NCBI GenBank assembly: GCA_947495135.1
Contig: CANLXN010000002.1
Coordinates: forward strand, 248,001-312,000
Source: an uncultured Flavobacteriaceae bacterium
GTDB lineage: Bacteria > Bacteroidota > Bacteroidia > Flavobacteriales > Flavobacteriaceae
DNA: 64,000 nucleotides
Direction: 5' to 3'
In this document: one piece after another, positions 1-10,246 of the stretch
Layout of the letters: each line of letters starts with the position of its first letter
Numbering within the stretch: the stretch's first letter is position 1
Program-made: the position numbers and the translations under genes
The notes under the pieces: model-generated
What the model saw: the letters and a program-made list of their open reading frames with translations, nothing else
Database searches by the model: none
Told to the model about the DNA's origin: nothing

Positions 1-142
1 GAGCTTCATACCCGTCAACCTCTAAGGTTCTGACTTGGGTAACAACACAAGGCCCAACTTCAATAACGGTACACGGCATATTTTTTCCGTTTGCGTCAAA
101 GATGCTGGTCATCCCTATCTTTCTTCCAATTAACCCAGACAT
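1..142 (-). CDS. rplC: 50S ribosomal protein L3, N-terminal part
   Basis: Partial gene running off the left edge of the window. The 47 readable residues begin [20 protein letters not shown] and continue with [17 protein letters not shown], the conserved N-terminus of L3, an early-assembling large-subunit protein near the peptidyl transferase centre. It follows rpsJ in the usual str/S10 order, but across 180 bases that hold a terminator-like hairpin, so its expression may be adjusted separately from the genes upstream. Confidence 0.95.
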   Translation of the reverse strand, partial: MSGLIGRKIGMTSIFDANGKNMPCTVIEVGPCVVTQVRTLEVDGYEA

Positions 143-183
143 AATTTATTATTTATTGATTATTACTATTTTCTATTTATATA

Positions 184-217
184 TTCTGAAAAATACCCTC
201 TCGAAACCTTTTCAGAA
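184..217 (-). promoter_or_regulatory. Second hairpin of the rplC leader
   Basis: On the minus strand a 9-bp perfect stem (TTCTGAAAA with TTTTCAGAA) closes a loop containing GAGAGGGTA. The AGGGT in the loop is complementary to the ACCCT in the 3' arm of the terminator hairpin just upstream in the transcript, so the two structures could exchange or form a pseudoknot. It lies about 40 bases before the rplC start. Regulation is inferred from base pairing only. Confidence 0.45.
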
Positions 218-248
218 AAAAAACAGGGTCAAAATAAATCCAACCCTG
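216..248 (-). terminator. Terminator or attenuator between rpsJ and rplC
   Basis: In minus-strand RNA, CAGGGT pairs with ACCCTG (6 bp, 13-base loop) and is followed directly by eight U residues, the form of an intrinsic terminator. It sits inside an operon normally transcribed through, so partial termination or attenuation is more likely than a full stop. I see no strong consensus promoter between it and rplC. Confidence 0.6.
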
Positions 249-322
249 AATATTACTTTGTTTCCGTTTTTCCCTTGCTAACAAGCTTAGGACATGTTGA
301 TAATTCTGAACCCAGAATTAAC

Positions 323-628
323 TTACACCTTGATCTCTACTTCTACTCCACTTGGCAACTCTAATTTCATTAGAGCGTCAATTGTTTTTGAAGAAGAGCT
401 GTAGATATCCAATAACCTCTTGTAAGAACTTAATTGGAATTGCTCTCTACTCTTCTTGTTTACGTGTGGCGAACGTAGCACTGTAAAGATTTTCTTGTGA
501 GTTGGTAAAGGGATTGGCCCTGTTACCACTGCACCAGTACTTTTAACGGTCTTTACGATTTTCTCAGCAGATTTGTCCACTAAATTATGATCGTACGATT
601 TTAATTTAATTCTTATTTTTTGACTCAT
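323..628 (-). CDS. rpsJ: 30S ribosomal protein S10
   Basis: 101-residue S10 (NusE), a small-subunit head protein that in other bacteria also acts in NusB-dependent antitermination. The sequence [20 protein letters not shown] with [11 protein letters not shown] and the C-terminal [11 protein letters not shown] is typical. The frame is open 13 codons further upstream, but the ATG at 628 gives the family length and leaves a 10-base gap after fusA. Co-transcribed with rpsL, rpsG and fusA. Confidence 0.97.
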   Translation of the reverse strand: MSQKIRIKLKSYDHNLVDKSAEKIVKTVKSTGAVVTGPIPLPTHKKIFTVLRSPHVNKKSREQFQLSSYKRLLDIYSSSSKTIDALMKLELPSGVEVEIKV

Positions 629-638
629 TGCTGAAAAA

Positions 639-2765
639 TTAAGCGTTAGTTCCTCTTGCTGCTGCAATTACCTCTTCCGAAATGTTCGAAGGTGTTGCCG
701 CATAATGTGAAAATTCCATTGTTGATGTTGCACGACCTGAAGACAACGTTCTTAATGTGGTTACATAACCAAACATTTCAGAAAGAGGCACTTCACCTTT
801 TACAACTTTCGCTCCAGCTCTATCACCCATATCGGTAATAGTTCCACGACGACGATTTAAATCTCCTACGATATCACCCATGTTTTCTTCCGGAGTAATT
901 ACCTCCAACTTCATGATAGGCTCAAGGATTACAGCTCCCGCAGCCTTAGCAGCGTTCTTAAATCCAAGTTTCGCAGCCAATTCGAAAGATAATTGATCAG
1001 AATCTACTGGGTGGAACGATCCATCCTTTAGAGTCACTTTCATACTATCTACCTCAAATCCAGCTAGGGGACCATTAACCATGGCCATCTTAAATCCTTT
1101 TTCAACTGAAGGGATAAATTCTTTTGGAATATTACCACCTTTAATAACATTTACGAATTCAAGACCAACGGTTCCTTCTTCAGCAGGCTCCAATGTAAAT
1201 ACAATATCACCAAATTTACCACGACCACCAGATTGCTTTTTATAAGTTTCTCTGTGATCCGCGACTTTAGTAATAGCCTCTTTATACTCAACCTGTGGCT
1301 GTCCTTGGTTCACTTCAACCTTGAACTCACGTCTTAAACGATCTACAATAATATCTAAGTGAAGCTCACCCATTCCAGAAATAATTGTCTGTCCTGAAGC
1401 TTCATCTGTACGAACTTGGAATGTTGGATCTTCTTCGGCCAACTTAGACAAAGCCATACCTAATTTATCAACATCTGCCTTCGTTTTAGGCTCCACCGCG
1501 ATACCAATTACTGGATCTGGGAAGTCCATAGATTCTAAAATAATTGGATGCTTCTCATCAGACATAGTATCACCAGTCTTGATATCTTTAAATCCAACCG
1601 CTGCTCCAATATCTCCTGCCTCGATAAAATCGATCGCATTCTGCTTGTTAGAGTGCATTTGGTAGATACGAGATATACGCTCTTTCTTACCTGAACGATT
1701 GTTCAAGATATAAGATCCTGCATCCAAACGACCAGAATATGCACGGAAGAACGCCAAACGCCCTACAAAAGGATCTGTGGCAATCTTAAATGCTAAAGCA
1801 GCAAATGGCTCCTTTACATCTGGCTTACGTAACTCTTCTAATTCTGTATCTGGATTCACCCCTACAATACCCTCCTTATCAACAGGAGAAGGTAAGTAGC
1901 GACAAACAGCATCCAACAAGAATTGAACACCCTTGTTTTTAAATGCAGATCCACAAATCATTGGAATGATAGACATATCCATTACAGCAGCACGAAGCGC
2001 AGCATGCACTTCATCCTCAGTAATAGAGTCTTCATCCTCCATATATTTTTCTAAAAGGTTTTCATCATAAGCAGCAACCTCTTCAATAAGCTTACCACGT
2101 AAAATTTTCGCCTCTTCTTTTAATTCCTCTGGAATATCAATAACATCAAAGGTAGCACCCTGTGTTTCATCATGCCAAACAATAGCACGGTTCTTCACTA
2201 AGTCTACGATTCCTTTAAAATCGATTTCGTCACCAATATTCATTACAATTGGAACAGCGTTAGAACCCAACATGTCCTTAACCTGCTGACAAACCATCAT
2301 AAAATTAGAACCTTGACGGTCCATTTTATTTACGAAACCAATACGCGGCACCTTGTAGTTATCTGCAAGTCTCCAGTTAGTTTCAGACTGTGGCTCTACA
2401 CCATCTACCGCACTAAACAAAAAGACCAAACCATCCAATACACGAAGTGATCTATTCACCTCCACTGTAAAGTCTACGTGACCTGGAGTATCAATAATAT
2501 TAAAGTGATAACCTTTCGCATCAGCAGTAGGTTGTCCATTTTCAGTTGGAAACTTCCACTCACAAGTGGTCGCAGCAGAAGTAATAGTAATACCTCTTTC
2601 TTGCTCTTGCTCCATCCAGTCCATTGTAGCGGCACCATCATGAACTTCTCCAATTTTATGGCTTACCCCTGTATAATAAAGGATACGCTCTGTAGTAGTA
2701 GTTTTACCGGCATCAATATGCGCAGCAATACCTATATTTCTAGTAAGTTTTAAATTTCTAGCCAT
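639..2765 (-). CDS. fusA: Elongation factor G
   Basis: 708-residue translational GTPase that drives ribosomal translocation and, with RRF, ribosome recycling. G1 motif AHIDAGKT is at residues 15-22, DTPGH at 92-96 and NKMDR near 147; domains II-V follow to the C-terminus. Between G2 and G3 there is a short insertion (around residues 73-85, rich in polar residues). It is the third gene of the str operon, five bases after rpsG. The long form and operon position mark it as the main EF-G. Confidence 0.98.
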   Translation of the reverse strand: MARNLKLTRNIGIAAHIDAGKTTTTERILYYTGVSHKIGEVHDGAATMDWMEQEQERGITITSAATTCEWKFPTENGQPTADAKGYHFNIIDTPGHVDFTVEVNRSLRVLDGLVFLFSAVDGVEPQSETNWRLADNYKVPRIGFVNKMDRQGSNFMMVCQQVKDMLGSNAVPIVMNIGDEIDFKGIVDLVKNRAIVWHDETQGATFDVIDIPEELKEEAKILRGKLIEEVAAYDENLLEKYMEDEDSITEDEVHAALRAAVMDMSIIPMICGSAFKNKGVQFLLDAVCRYLPSPVDKEGIVGVNPDTELEELRKPDVKEPFAALAFKIATDPFVGRLAFFRAYSGRLDAGSYILNNRSGKKERISRIYQMHSNKQNAIDFIEAGDIGAAVGFKDIKTGDTMSDEKHPIILESMDFPDPVIGIAVEPKTKADVDKLGMALSKLAEEDPTFQVRTDEASGQTIISGMGELHLDIIVDRLRREFKVEVNQGQPQVEYKEAITKVADHRETYKKQSGGRGKFGDIVFTLEPAEEGTVGLEFVNVIKGGNIPKEFIPSVEKGFKMAMVNGPLAGFEVDSMKVTLKDGSFHPVDSDQLSFELAAKLGFKNAAKAAGAVILEPIMKLEVITPEENMGDIVGDLNRRRGTITDMGDRAGAKVVKGEVPLSEMFGYVTTLRTLSSGRATSTMEFSHYAATPSNISEEVIAAARGTNA

Positions 2766-2770
2766 TTCCG

Positions 2771-3247
2771 TTAAAATCTAAAGTGTGAGAATGCTTTGTT
2801 TGCTTCAGCCATTTTGTGAGTATCGGTACGCTTCTTAACGGCAGCACCTTCTTCTTTAGCAGCAGCAAGGATCTCTCCCGCCAACTTTTGTGCCATCGAC
2901 TTCTCGTTTCGCTTTCTAGCATAAAGTATTAACCACTTCATGGCTGTTGAAATCTTACGGTCTGGGCGTATTTGATTTGGGATTTGGAATGTTGCTCCAC
3001 CCACTCTTCGGCTACGTACCTCTACGTGAGGCATCACATTTGAAAGGGCATCCTTCCAAATTTCTAGCGCCGTTTTTTCTTCGTCTGTTTTTTTCTCTTC
3101 TACAATGTCAATTGCATCATAGAAAACTTTGAAAGCCACCGATTTCTTACCATCCCACATCATGTTGTTTACAAAACGTGTTACTAACTGGTCGTTAAAC
3201 CTTGGATCTGGTAAAAGCGGTCTTTTTTTGGCTGCTCTTTTTCTCAT
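2771..3247 (-). CDS. rpsG: 30S ribosomal protein S7
   Basis: 158-residue S7, which nucleates the 30S head by binding the 3' domain of 16S r[22 protein letters not shown] at the N-terminus, the [13 protein letters not shown] motif and the C-terminal [13 protein letters not shown] are diagnostic. It lies between rpsL and fusA with 25- and 5-base gaps. Confidence 0.98.
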   Translation of the reverse strand: MRKRAAKKRPLLPDPRFNDQLVTRFVNNMMWDGKKSVAFKVFYDAIDIVEEKKTDEEKTALEIWKDALSNVMPHVEVRSRRVGGATFQIPNQIRPDRKISTAMKWLILYARKRNEKSMAQKLAGEILAAAKEEGAAVKKRTDTHKMAEANKAFSHFRF

Positions 3248-3272
3248 TTCTTCGTTTTAAAAATGTTTAAAA

Positions 3273-3647
3273 TTACTTCTTAGGGCGTTTTGCACCGTAC
3301 TTAGACCTACGTTGTGTTCTTCCCTCAACACCTGCGGTGTCTAAGGCTCCACGAACAATATGGTATCTAACTCCTGGCAAATCTTTCACCCTTCCACCTC
3401 TAACCAATACTATCGAGTGCTCCTGTAAATTGTGTCCTTCACCTCCGATGTATGCGTTTACCTCTTTACCATTTGTTAAACGAACACGCGCTACTTTACG
3501 CATAGCTGAGTTCGGTTTTTTAGGCGTAGTGGTATATACACGCGTACACACACCGCGGCGTTGCGGGCACGAATCTAAAGCAGCCGATTTACTCTTCTTG
3601 GTTATTTTGGCTCTTCCTTTTCGTACTAATTGTGAAATAGTTGGCAT
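3273..3647 (-). CDS. rpsL: 30S ribosomal protein S12
   Basis: 124-residue S12, a decoding-centre protein and first gene of the str operon. [29 protein letters not shown] and [14 protein letters not shown] are intact. Lys43 and Lys88, the positions usually altered in streptomycin-resistant mutants of other bacteria, are both lysine, so the protein has the usual sensitive-type sequence. A consensus promoter lies about 60 bases upstream. Confidence 0.98.
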   Translation of the reverse strand: MPTISQLVRKGRAKITKKSKSAALDSCPQRRGVCTRVYTTTPKKPNSAMRKVARVRLTNGKEVNAYIGGEGHNLQEHSIVLVRGGRVKDLPGVRYHIVRGALDTAGVEGRTQRRSKYGAKRPKK

Positions 3648-3703
3648 ATAAAATACTTATTATACTTAAATTAATTATACAACTTCCCCTTAAATAGGGC
3701 GTG

Positions 3704-3734
3704 CAAAGGTAGAAATAAAATCTGAACTATCAAA
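3704..3734 (-). promoter_or_regulatory. str operon promoter (Bacteroidota type)
   Basis: On the minus strand TTTG (3734-3731) is followed after 19 bases by TACCTTTG (3711-3704), an exact match to the Bacteroidota -33 / -7 consensus TTTG-N19-TAnnTTTG. Transcription would start near 3697, about 50 bases before rpsL. This is the best promoter match in the window, as expected for a ribosomal operon. Confidence 0.75.
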
Positions 3735-3857
3735 CCCAGTTAAATTTATTTTTCAAGGACTTACAATTATTTAATCTTAGAAACAATTTAATTCAATCCA
3801 ATTAAACAAAATCGGTTCATATTTCCTTTGTAAAATCGAGTTTCGTTACATTTTCTG

Positions 3858-3923
3858 ATGGATATACATATGAAAAGAAAAGCAATAGCGTTAGATTTAC
3901 ACCCCTTAATAGCGGCACGTTGA
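3858..3923 (+). CDS. Possible 21-residue leader peptide
   Basis: A short open frame (ATG at 3858, second ATG at 3870) encodes a basic peptide ending HPLIAAR. Its TGA stop (3921-3923) overlaps the TTG start of the next gene (3920-3922) in a TTGA arrangement, the geometry used for translational coupling. I do not recognise the peptide. The frame may be accidental; it is listed because it would explain how a TTG start without a Shine-Dalgarno site is used. Confidence 0.25.
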   Translation: MDIHMKRKAIALDLHPLIAAR

Positions 3924-5617
3924 AATATTTTCTATATTTTCTATTATACCTTAATATATGTACTATTTTTTCTGAAAATTCTACCGCCCAGAATATTCAG
4001 ATGAAAATAACAACCGAAACCCCTATTCCCGAAGGGCTTTTGGACACCATTAATCCAACGTTAAGATTTAAAGACTACGCCTCGCTTAAAGAACAGGCAG
4101 ATATGCTGACCGTTCAATTTCAAGAACAAGGATTTATAGAATGCCAACTCCAACAGTTAGCGAAAAGAAATGACACCCTCTTCGAAACTATTTACAGTTT
4201 AGGCAATCGTTGGAAAGAAATAGAAATTGCTTATTCGAAAGAACATTTCAGTAAAGAAAAAATCGCTCGAATTAGCAAAAATGTTACTGACAACCACTTC
4301 ACTATACCCATACCACAAGTAAGCGCAGCTCTTTCTTATTTAAATCAAGAAAGCACCAAAAAAGGAAATTCGTTTGCGACATTACAGCTCATAAACATCA
4401 AAGTTGAAAATACTTCCCTACTAACGGCCGAACTTTCTATCGATTACGGCGCGGTTAGAACTTTAGATAAAATTGTGATAAAAGGATATGATAAATTCCC
4501 TGTTTCTTTTCTTCGGTATTACGCTGGAATTAAAAAGGAACGTGTATTCAACCAACAAAGGGTTATTAATCAAAATGAAATTCTAAATAATTTAGGCTTT
4601 GTTAGCACCCTAAGACCACCAGAAGCACTTTTCAGAAGCGATTCTACAACAGTGTATTTTTATCTTGAAAAACAGAATAATAACTTATTCGACGGAATAC
4701 TTGGTTTCGCTACCAACGAAGCAACTCAAAAACTAGAGTTCAATGGCTATCTCAATCTAGAGCTCAACAACAATCTCAATTTTGGTGAACAACTACTCAT
4801 TAACTTTAAATCCGATGGACGCGATCAACAAAATTTTCGGGTTAAAACAAGCCTCCCTTATCTATTTAGAACACCTGTTGGAGCAGAATTAGAATTAAAA
4901 ATTTTTAAACGAGACAGTACTTTTGCCACTACAGACCAACAGGCACGACTGAATTATCAAGCCAATCCTAACACCAGCGTATATGCTGGCTACAAAAGTT
5001 ATGAATCGAGCAACCTATTAGACGAGGCTGTAGCAGGGCAAACAGTTGAAGATTTCAATTCCAACTACGTCCTATTTGGTGCTACTTATACAAAACCACA
5101 AACGAAGAACTTATTCCCGATAAAAACGTATATCGGACTCAGCACTGAGCTAGGAAATCGAGAAACAAGCGATACTAAAGAAGACCAATTCAGAATCACC
5201 ACTACCATAAGCCATATTTTCAACTTTAATGATCGGAACTCATTTTATCTCAACAATGAGAGCAATTTGCTGTCAAGTGAAACCTACCTTACCAATGAGC
5301 TTTTTCGATTTGGAGGAATTAACAGTATTCGAGGCTTTAGCGAGAATAGTATTGACGCTTCTATTTTTTCAGTATTAAACACAGAATACCGATATCTTTT
5401 CAATCAAAGCACTTATATCCACAGTATCATCGACCTTGCTTATTTCGAAAACCAAACCCTCAATTTAAAAGAAGAGCTTTATAGTTTTGGAATTGGATTA
5501 GGCTTGCAAACAGAAGCAGGAATTTTTAAATTCAATATTGCCAACGGAGTATCGCAGGAACAAAATTTCAAGTTCTCTAATACCAAGATACATATCAGCC
5601 TATCTTCAAGGTTTTAG
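3920..5617 (+). CDS. Omp85-superfamily outer-membrane protein (BamA/TamA-like)
   Basis: 565-residue protein with a signal peptide (about residues 1-24), a periplasmic half with at least one POTRA-like repeat (about 175-260), and a C-terminal 16-strand-type beta barrel ending in aromatic SSRF. The barrel carries RFGGINSIRGF, the Omp85 signature near the lateral gate. It is shorter than the essential BamA (about 850 residues in this family), so it is a secondary paralogue that may insert or export a surface protein. The start is TTG, chosen because it gives a complete signal peptide. The SusC operons begin 117 bases downstream. Confidence 0.75.
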   Translation: MKYFLYFLLYLNICTIFSENSTAQNIQMKITTETPIPEGLLDTINPTLRFKDYASLKEQADMLTVQFQEQGFIECQLQQLAKRNDTLFETIYSLGNRWKEIEIAYSKEHFSKEKIARISKNVTDNHFTIPIPQVSAALSYLNQESTKKGNSFATLQLINIKVENTSLLTAELSIDYGAVRTLDKIVIKGYDKFPVSFLRYYAGIKKERVFNQQRVINQNEILNNLGFVSTLRPPEALFRSDSTTVYFYLEKQNNNLFDGILGFATNEATQKLEFNGYLNLELNNNLNFGEQLLINFKSDGRDQQNFRVKTSLPYLFRTPVGAELELKIFKRDSTFATTDQQARLNYQANPNTSVYAGYKSYESSNLLDEAVAGQTVEDFNSNYVLFGATYTKPQTKNLFPIKTYIGLSTELGNRETSDTKEDQFRITTTISHIFNFNDRNSFYLNNESNLLSSETYLTNELFRFGGINSIRGFSENSIDASIFSVLNTEYRYLFNQSTYIHSIIDLAYFENQTLNLKEELYSFGIGLGLQTEAGIFKFNIANGVSQEQNFKFSNTKIHISLSSRF

Positions 5618-5676
5618 TGAAACCCGATAATAATTTACTTAATCTCAAAAAAAAGACACATTTCTTGCGAAAAAAA

Positions 5677-5707
5677 TTGTCATTCTAACATTTTCTTAAG
5701 ACTTTAG
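5677..5707 (+). promoter_or_regulatory. Promoter of the first SusC operon
   Basis: TTG (5677-5679), 20 bases, then GACTTTAG (5700-5707), a fair match to TTTG/TAnnTTTG. The same boxes at the same spacing (GACTTTTG) stand before the second susC gene, and the leader after them shares a 19-base block (GCAAATTCAAACAAATTAT here, two differences there). That repetition is the main reason to believe it. Confidence 0.55.
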
Positions 5708-5733
5708 ACGTAGCAAATTCAAACAAATTATCT

Positions 5734-8700
5734 ATGAAAACATTTCTAACAAAAATTTTAACGCTATCGCTAGTGCTGTTTTTTGCGCAAACTACTTTTG
5801 CTCAAGAAAACACCATTACCGGTAATATTACCGACGATACTGGTGCCCCGTTGCCCGGTGTAAACATCATTATTAAGGGAACAAGTACGGGAACGCAATC
5901 CGACTTCGACGGAAATTACTCCATTAATGCAAGTCAAGGACAATCGCTTGTCTATACCTATATAGGTTTTGAAGCACAGGAACAAACCGTTGGATCTTCA
6001 AATACTATTGACATTGCAATGGTTGCTGGATCTGTCTTGCAAGAAGTTGTAATTACAGGTTATTCTAGAAGAAATCAAACTACACAAACCTCGGCCGTAG
6101 TATCCATTGGAGCCTCCGATATCGCTGAGTTAACTCCAACTACCAGTATTGACAACTTATTACAAGGTAAGGCTGCCGGTGTTCAAGTTACAGCTGCAAA
6201 TGGTAAACCAGGACAAGGAGCCTTCGTACGTATTCGTGGAGTTGGATCTTTAACAGCTGGAGCCTCTTCACCACTTTATGTAGTGGATGGCGCAATTATT
6301 AGAGAGGAAGATTTGGCAAGCATTCCTAATAGTGACATTGAACGTCTCGAAATTTTAAAAGATGCTGCAACTACTGCTCAATATGGTTCTCGTGGAGCTG
6401 CTGGTGTAGTAGTAATCACAACTAAAAGTGGTAATAGAAATAAGGAAGGTGTCATTCGTTATAGCTCGAGATATGGTGTTACGAGGGGTATTGAGCCAAA
6501 CTTTGATATTATGGATGCCCGTCAAAAATTACAATATGAAGCAGAAGTATTTGCGTTGGGAGTTTCCGCTGCAGGAAGCCTTCCTGGTGTAACTACACTG
6601 CCTGGTAGCCCGGAACGTCAGTTTTTACTAGACACAGAGGTTGACTGGTACGATCTTATGCTAAGAGATGGTATTATCCAAAACAACAACGTTTCTTTCT
6701 CTGGAGGATCCGAAAGAATGGATTACTTCTTTTCTATTGGTCATGACAGAAACACAGGGATTATTGATCAAATTGACGGATTTGAAAGAATCAACGCCAG
6801 ATTAAATACCAATTTTGATGTAAAAGATTGGCTTAGTGTTGGTGTGAACGTTGGTTACTCAAGATCTACCAGTGATGAACCAAGAGATAGAAATAATGTT
6901 CAAAATCCTTTTAGAGCATTATTTGATTACAACGCTTATGAGCCAGAATTTCTATTAGACGACGACGGAAACCCATTGCTCGATGAAAATGGAAACCCAG
7001 TTTACAACCCAACCCACACTACATTCAATGTAAGAGGAGCTTTATTATCTGAACCAGCAATTGCTATACAGAACAATCTTTTAACAAGTGTAAATGCGAA
7101 TGTACGTTTCTCTGACAGCTTCGACTATAGCTTTGCCGTAGCGGTTAACAGCTTGAATGAACGAAATGAAAACTTCTCAAAACCAGGCGGAATATTAGAT
7201 GCAATTATTGGTGACCCTAATAACCCGGGTAACAAACTTGATACAGGAACTTACAGATACGACATTACATTAAGTAATCGTTTAAATTATAATTTACAAA
7301 ACGACAATCACAACTTCAATGCGTTGGGTCTTTTTGAATATAACTATAATGAAAACAACGGATATAGAGTACGAAGTATTGGATTTCCATCATCAGCCTT
7401 AACCACTCAATCTAACGCTGCTCAAGTAACTCAAGGATCAACAACTAGAAATATTTTAACCTTGGTATCCTATGGTCTATTTACAGATTACGATTACCAA
7501 GAGAAGTATTTAGCTTCAGCATCTGTGAGATATGACGGTTCTTCTAACTTTGGACGAGACAACCGTTTCGGATTGTTCTTTAGTGGAAGTGTTGGTTGGA
7601 ATGTTGCTAAAGAAGACTTTTTCCAAGTGGATTGGATCAATGACCTAAAATTAAGAGCTTCTTATGGTACCGTTGGTAACCGTAACGGTATTACAAGATA
7701 TGCAGCACAAGACAATGCAGCGTTCGCATCATACCCTGGAGGATCTGCAACAACCCCTTCTAATATTGGTAACCCAGACCTTAAATGGGAAACTACAAAG
7801 ACTAGCAACATTGGTCTTGAGCTAAACATGTTCGACAGAAGGGTTAGTTTAGTTTCAGATGTGTTTCAAAGAAGAACGGAAGATTTATTATTCGCAATCC
7901 CAACTGCAGATGAAGCAGGTGTTGGATCTATCTTTGGAAATTTAGGAACTATTGAGAACAAGGGTATCGAATTCGCAATCCAAGGAGACATTATTAGAAA
8001 CAATAACTTGAAATGGACTATTGGTGGAAACATCGCGTTTTTAGAAAACGAAATTGTAGAATTACCAGATGGTGAAGATGTAACCCCAGCTAACGCTTTC
8101 AATATTACTTATAGTGAAGGTAGAAAAATTAATGAACACTATTTGGTTCGCTATGCAGGTGTAGATGAAGCTACTGGTGCACCGCTATTCTTCGGTGCTG
8201 ACGGTGAAACGTACAGAGCTGGAGACTTACCTGAGGGAGAAAATAGAGTTTTCCAAGGAAAATCAACCCTTGCCGATAAAGAAGGGGGATTCTTCTCTAA
8301 CTTGAATTACAAAGGATTTGGGTTAAGAACCGACTTCGTATTTAAGGCCGGAAACTGGGTAAATAACTTCGTGAGATCCAACTTAGTTTCGGACGCAATT
8401 AACATCGATGACAACCAAGCGGTTGAAGCTTTCAACTATTGGAAACAACCAGGAGACACTAATGTGCTTCCAAGTCCGATTTTCCAAAATGAGGCTAATT
8501 CAGTTAATTCAGACAGATTCTTAGAGAAAGGTGATTACATTAGAATGAGAAACGTAACACTTTCGTACAACTTTAACGACGAAGCTCTTAAGAGAACTCC
8601 TATTAACAGTCTAAGAATTTATGTTCAAGGACAAAACTTACTTACGTTCTCAGACTTCTGGGGTGACCCTGAAGTAGGTTTATCTTCTGGTGAAACAATT

Positions 8701-8793
8701 AGTTTTGCTAACACTGTAGCGCCGGGAGAGGCAACTCTATATAGTTATCCAAACGCACAATCTGTGCAGGTAGGAATTGATGTAAGCTTCTAA
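5734..8793 (+). CDS. SusC/RagA-family TonB-linked outer-membrane transporter (copy 1)
   Basis: 1019-residue TonB-dependent transporter. Signal peptide to about residue 23 (FAQ), then the carboxypeptidase-like CarboxypepD_reg domain (about 24-110, with GAPLPGVNIIIKG and DFDGNYSI), a TonB plug (about 115-235, ending GAAGVVVITTK) and a long beta barrel ending VQVGIDVSF. SusC proteins form the channel of a lidded uptake complex with SusD, encoded 10 bases downstream. The substrate cannot be read from the sequence: no glycoside hydrolase, polysaccharide lyase or sulfatase lies nearby. Codon choice resembles highly expressed genes. Confidence 0.93.
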   Translation: MKTFLTKILTLSLVLFFAQTTFAQENTITGNITDDTGAPLPGVNIIIKGTSTGTQSDFDGNYSINASQGQSLVYTYIGFEAQEQTVGSSNTIDIAMVAGSVLQEVVITGYSRRNQTTQTSAVVSIGASDIAELTPTTSIDNLLQGKAAGVQVTAANGKPGQGAFVRIRGVGSLTAGASSPLYVVDGAIIREEDLASIPNSDIERLEILKDAATTAQYGSRGAAGVVVITTKSGNRNKEGVIRYSSRYGVTRGIEPNFDIMDARQKLQYEAEVFALGVSAAGSLPGVTTLPGSPERQFLLDTEVDWYDLMLRDGIIQNNNVSFSGGSERMDYFFSIGHDRNTGIIDQIDGFERINARLNTNFDVKDWLSVGVNVGYSRSTSDEPRDRNNVQNPFRALFDYNAYEPEFLLDDDGNPLLDENGNPVYNPTHTTFNVRGALLSEPAIAIQNNLLTSVNANVRFSDSFDYSFAVAVNSLNERNENFSKPGGILDAIIGDPNNPGNKLDTGTYRYDITLSNRLNYNLQNDNHNFNALGLFEYNYNENNGYRVRSIGFPSSALTTQSNAAQVTQGSTTRNILTLVSYGLFTDYDYQEKYLASASVRYDGSSNFGRDNRFGLFFSGSVGWNVAKEDFFQVDWINDLKLRASYGTVGNRNGITRYAAQDNAAFASYPGGSATTPSNIGNPDLKWETTKTSNIGLELNMFDRRVSLVSDVFQRRTEDLLFAIPTADEAGVGSIFGNLGTIENKGIEFAIQGDIIRNNNLKWTIGGNIAFLENEIVELPDGEDVTPANAFNITYSEGRKINEHYLVRYAGVDEATGAPLFFGADGETYRAGDLPEGENRVFQGKSTLADKEGGFFSNLNYKGFGLRTDFVFKAGNWVNNFVRSNLVSDAINIDDNQAVEAFNYWKQPGDTNVLPSPIFQNEANSVNSDRFLEKGDYIRMRNVTLSYNFNDEALKRTPINSLRIYVQGQNLLTFSDFWGDPEVGLSSGETISFANTVAPGEATLYSYPNAQSVQVGIDVSF

Positions 8794-8803
8794 AAAAAAA
8801 ATT

Positions 8804-10231
8804 ATGAAAAAATATATTTATAAAATAGCAATAACAGTTCTTTCCATTGGCGCGCTGACGTCATGTGAAGACAACTTAGACCAACTACCGTTTGATGAAT
8901 TTGCAACTGAAAATGCATTTCAAACGGCTCAGGATTTCGAAAACGGTGTTAGAGGAGCCTATTTAGGCCTTACAGCAACCGGACTTTACGGAAGCAGCGA
9001 TGCTGGATCCATGCTTAGTGCTCCAGATATCTTGGCAGACAATGTAGTCTTAGCCCAAGGAGGTAGAAATACAAAAAGAATACTTCACGACTGGAACTAC
9101 AATGCAGATATAACAATGCGCCAATTCTATATTGACGCCTATGCCATGATTTATCGGGCCAATCAAGTTATCTTTTTCGCCGATGGTTTTGAAGGTGACA
9201 ACAAGGCAAATGTTGTAGCAGAAGCTAAAGCGCTAAGAGCATTAGGCCATCTTAATCTGGTTAGCGTTTTTGGGAAAATTCCAACGCAATCTGGAGATGC
9301 AAACTCTAGTTTAGGTGTAGCCTATTTAACTTCTGCAGATCCAAACATCTTGCCAGAAAGATTAACTGTAGGTGAGACTTACGAGCTAATAGCTCAAGAT
9401 CTTCGCGATGCGGTGGCAGACATAAATGACACCAATCCAGAAGGAAGAATGGGTAAAGATGCCGTTCGTCTTCTATTATCGAGAACATACCTTTACATGG
9501 GGCAATGGCAAAATGCAATTGACGCAACCAATGGAATTTCTACACCTATCGCTCCAAGAGGAGATGTTGTAGGAGTATGGGAAGACACCAATCGCTCTGG
9601 ACTATTATTCTACATCCCTAACGAAGCTGGAATCTTAGGAAACAGTATAGGGGTTACTTGGAGTCAAGGAAACGCGAACAGTCTTATTCCTGAATATGTA
9701 GCATCTTTCGAATTAAATAGCCTTTATGCAAGTGATGATATTAGAAGAGACGCCTATATCTTTGATGGAGTAAATGGTGGTAATCCAGTGAATGGTATTA
9801 AAAAATTATTCGCTCGTCCAGGAGGACAAAACGGGTTAGTAGATTATAAAATTTTAAGATCTGCTGAAGCCGCACTCAATAGAGCTGAAGCATTCTTTAA
9901 TTTAAACAATGAATCTTCTGCAAGAGCTGAATTAGACAGAGTGAGAACTAGAAGATACAACACACCTCCAAGCGGTGAAACTGGAAATGCCTTAAGAGAT
10001 GCGATCCGACTTGAAAGAAGATTAGAATTTGCTTTCGAATACCAACGCTTTTTTGACATAAAAAGATGGGGACAGGGAGTTAACAGAACAAACGACGGTG
10101 ATCTAGCAGATGGATCTGGAACAGCTTCAGACGAATTGACACTTCCAGAAGGAAGCAATAGACTTCAACTACCTTTTGGTCAACAGTCCTTAGACTCCAA
10201 CCCTAATTTAGTTCAAAATCCAGGTTACTAA
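8804..10231 (+). CDS. SusD/RagB-family nutrient-binding lipoprotein (copy 1)
   Basis: 475-residue surface lipoprotein with lipobox LTSC (Cys at about residue 21). The body shows the helical TPR-like SusD fold (MIYRANQVIFFADG, AEAKALRALGHLNLV) and the C-terminal SusD region with AEAFFNLNN and RLERRLEFAFEYQRFFDIKRWG. It acts as the lid over the SusC barrel. Genes for SusC, this protein and a small lipoprotein are closely spaced and probably one transcript ending at the hairpin at 10704. Confidence 0.92.
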   Translation: MKKYIYKIAITVLSIGALTSCEDNLDQLPFDEFATENAFQTAQDFENGVRGAYLGLTATGLYGSSDAGSMLSAPDILADNVVLAQGGRNTKRILHDWNYNADITMRQFYIDAYAMIYRANQVIFFADGFEGDNKANVVAEAKALRALGHLNLVSVFGKIPTQSGDANSSLGVAYLTSADPNILPERLTVGETYELIAQDLRDAVADINDTNPEGRMGKDAVRLLLSRTYLYMGQWQNAIDATNGISTPIAPRGDVVGVWEDTNRSGLLFYIPNEAGILGNSIGVTWSQGNANSLIPEYVASFELNSLYASDDIRRDAYIFDGVNGGNPVNGIKKLFARPGGQNGLVDYKILRSAEAALNRAEAFFNLNNESSARAELDRVRTRRYNTPPSGETGNALRDAIRLERRLEFAFEYQRFFDIKRWGQGVNRTNDGDLADGSGTASDELTLPEGSNRLQLPFGQQSLDSNPNLVQNPGY

Positions 10232-10246
10232 TTAAATCCTATAAAA

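Noticed and set aside
2478-2753. 91-codon open frame on the plus strand inside fusA
   Set aside because: Lies wholly opposite the conserved EF-G N-terminus, has no promoter or recognisable protein features; a mirror of the real gene.
9844-10158. 104-codon minus-strand frame inside the first SusD gene
   Set aside because: Antisense to a complete SusD domain; composition is that of a reversed Gly/Ser/Leu-rich coding strand.
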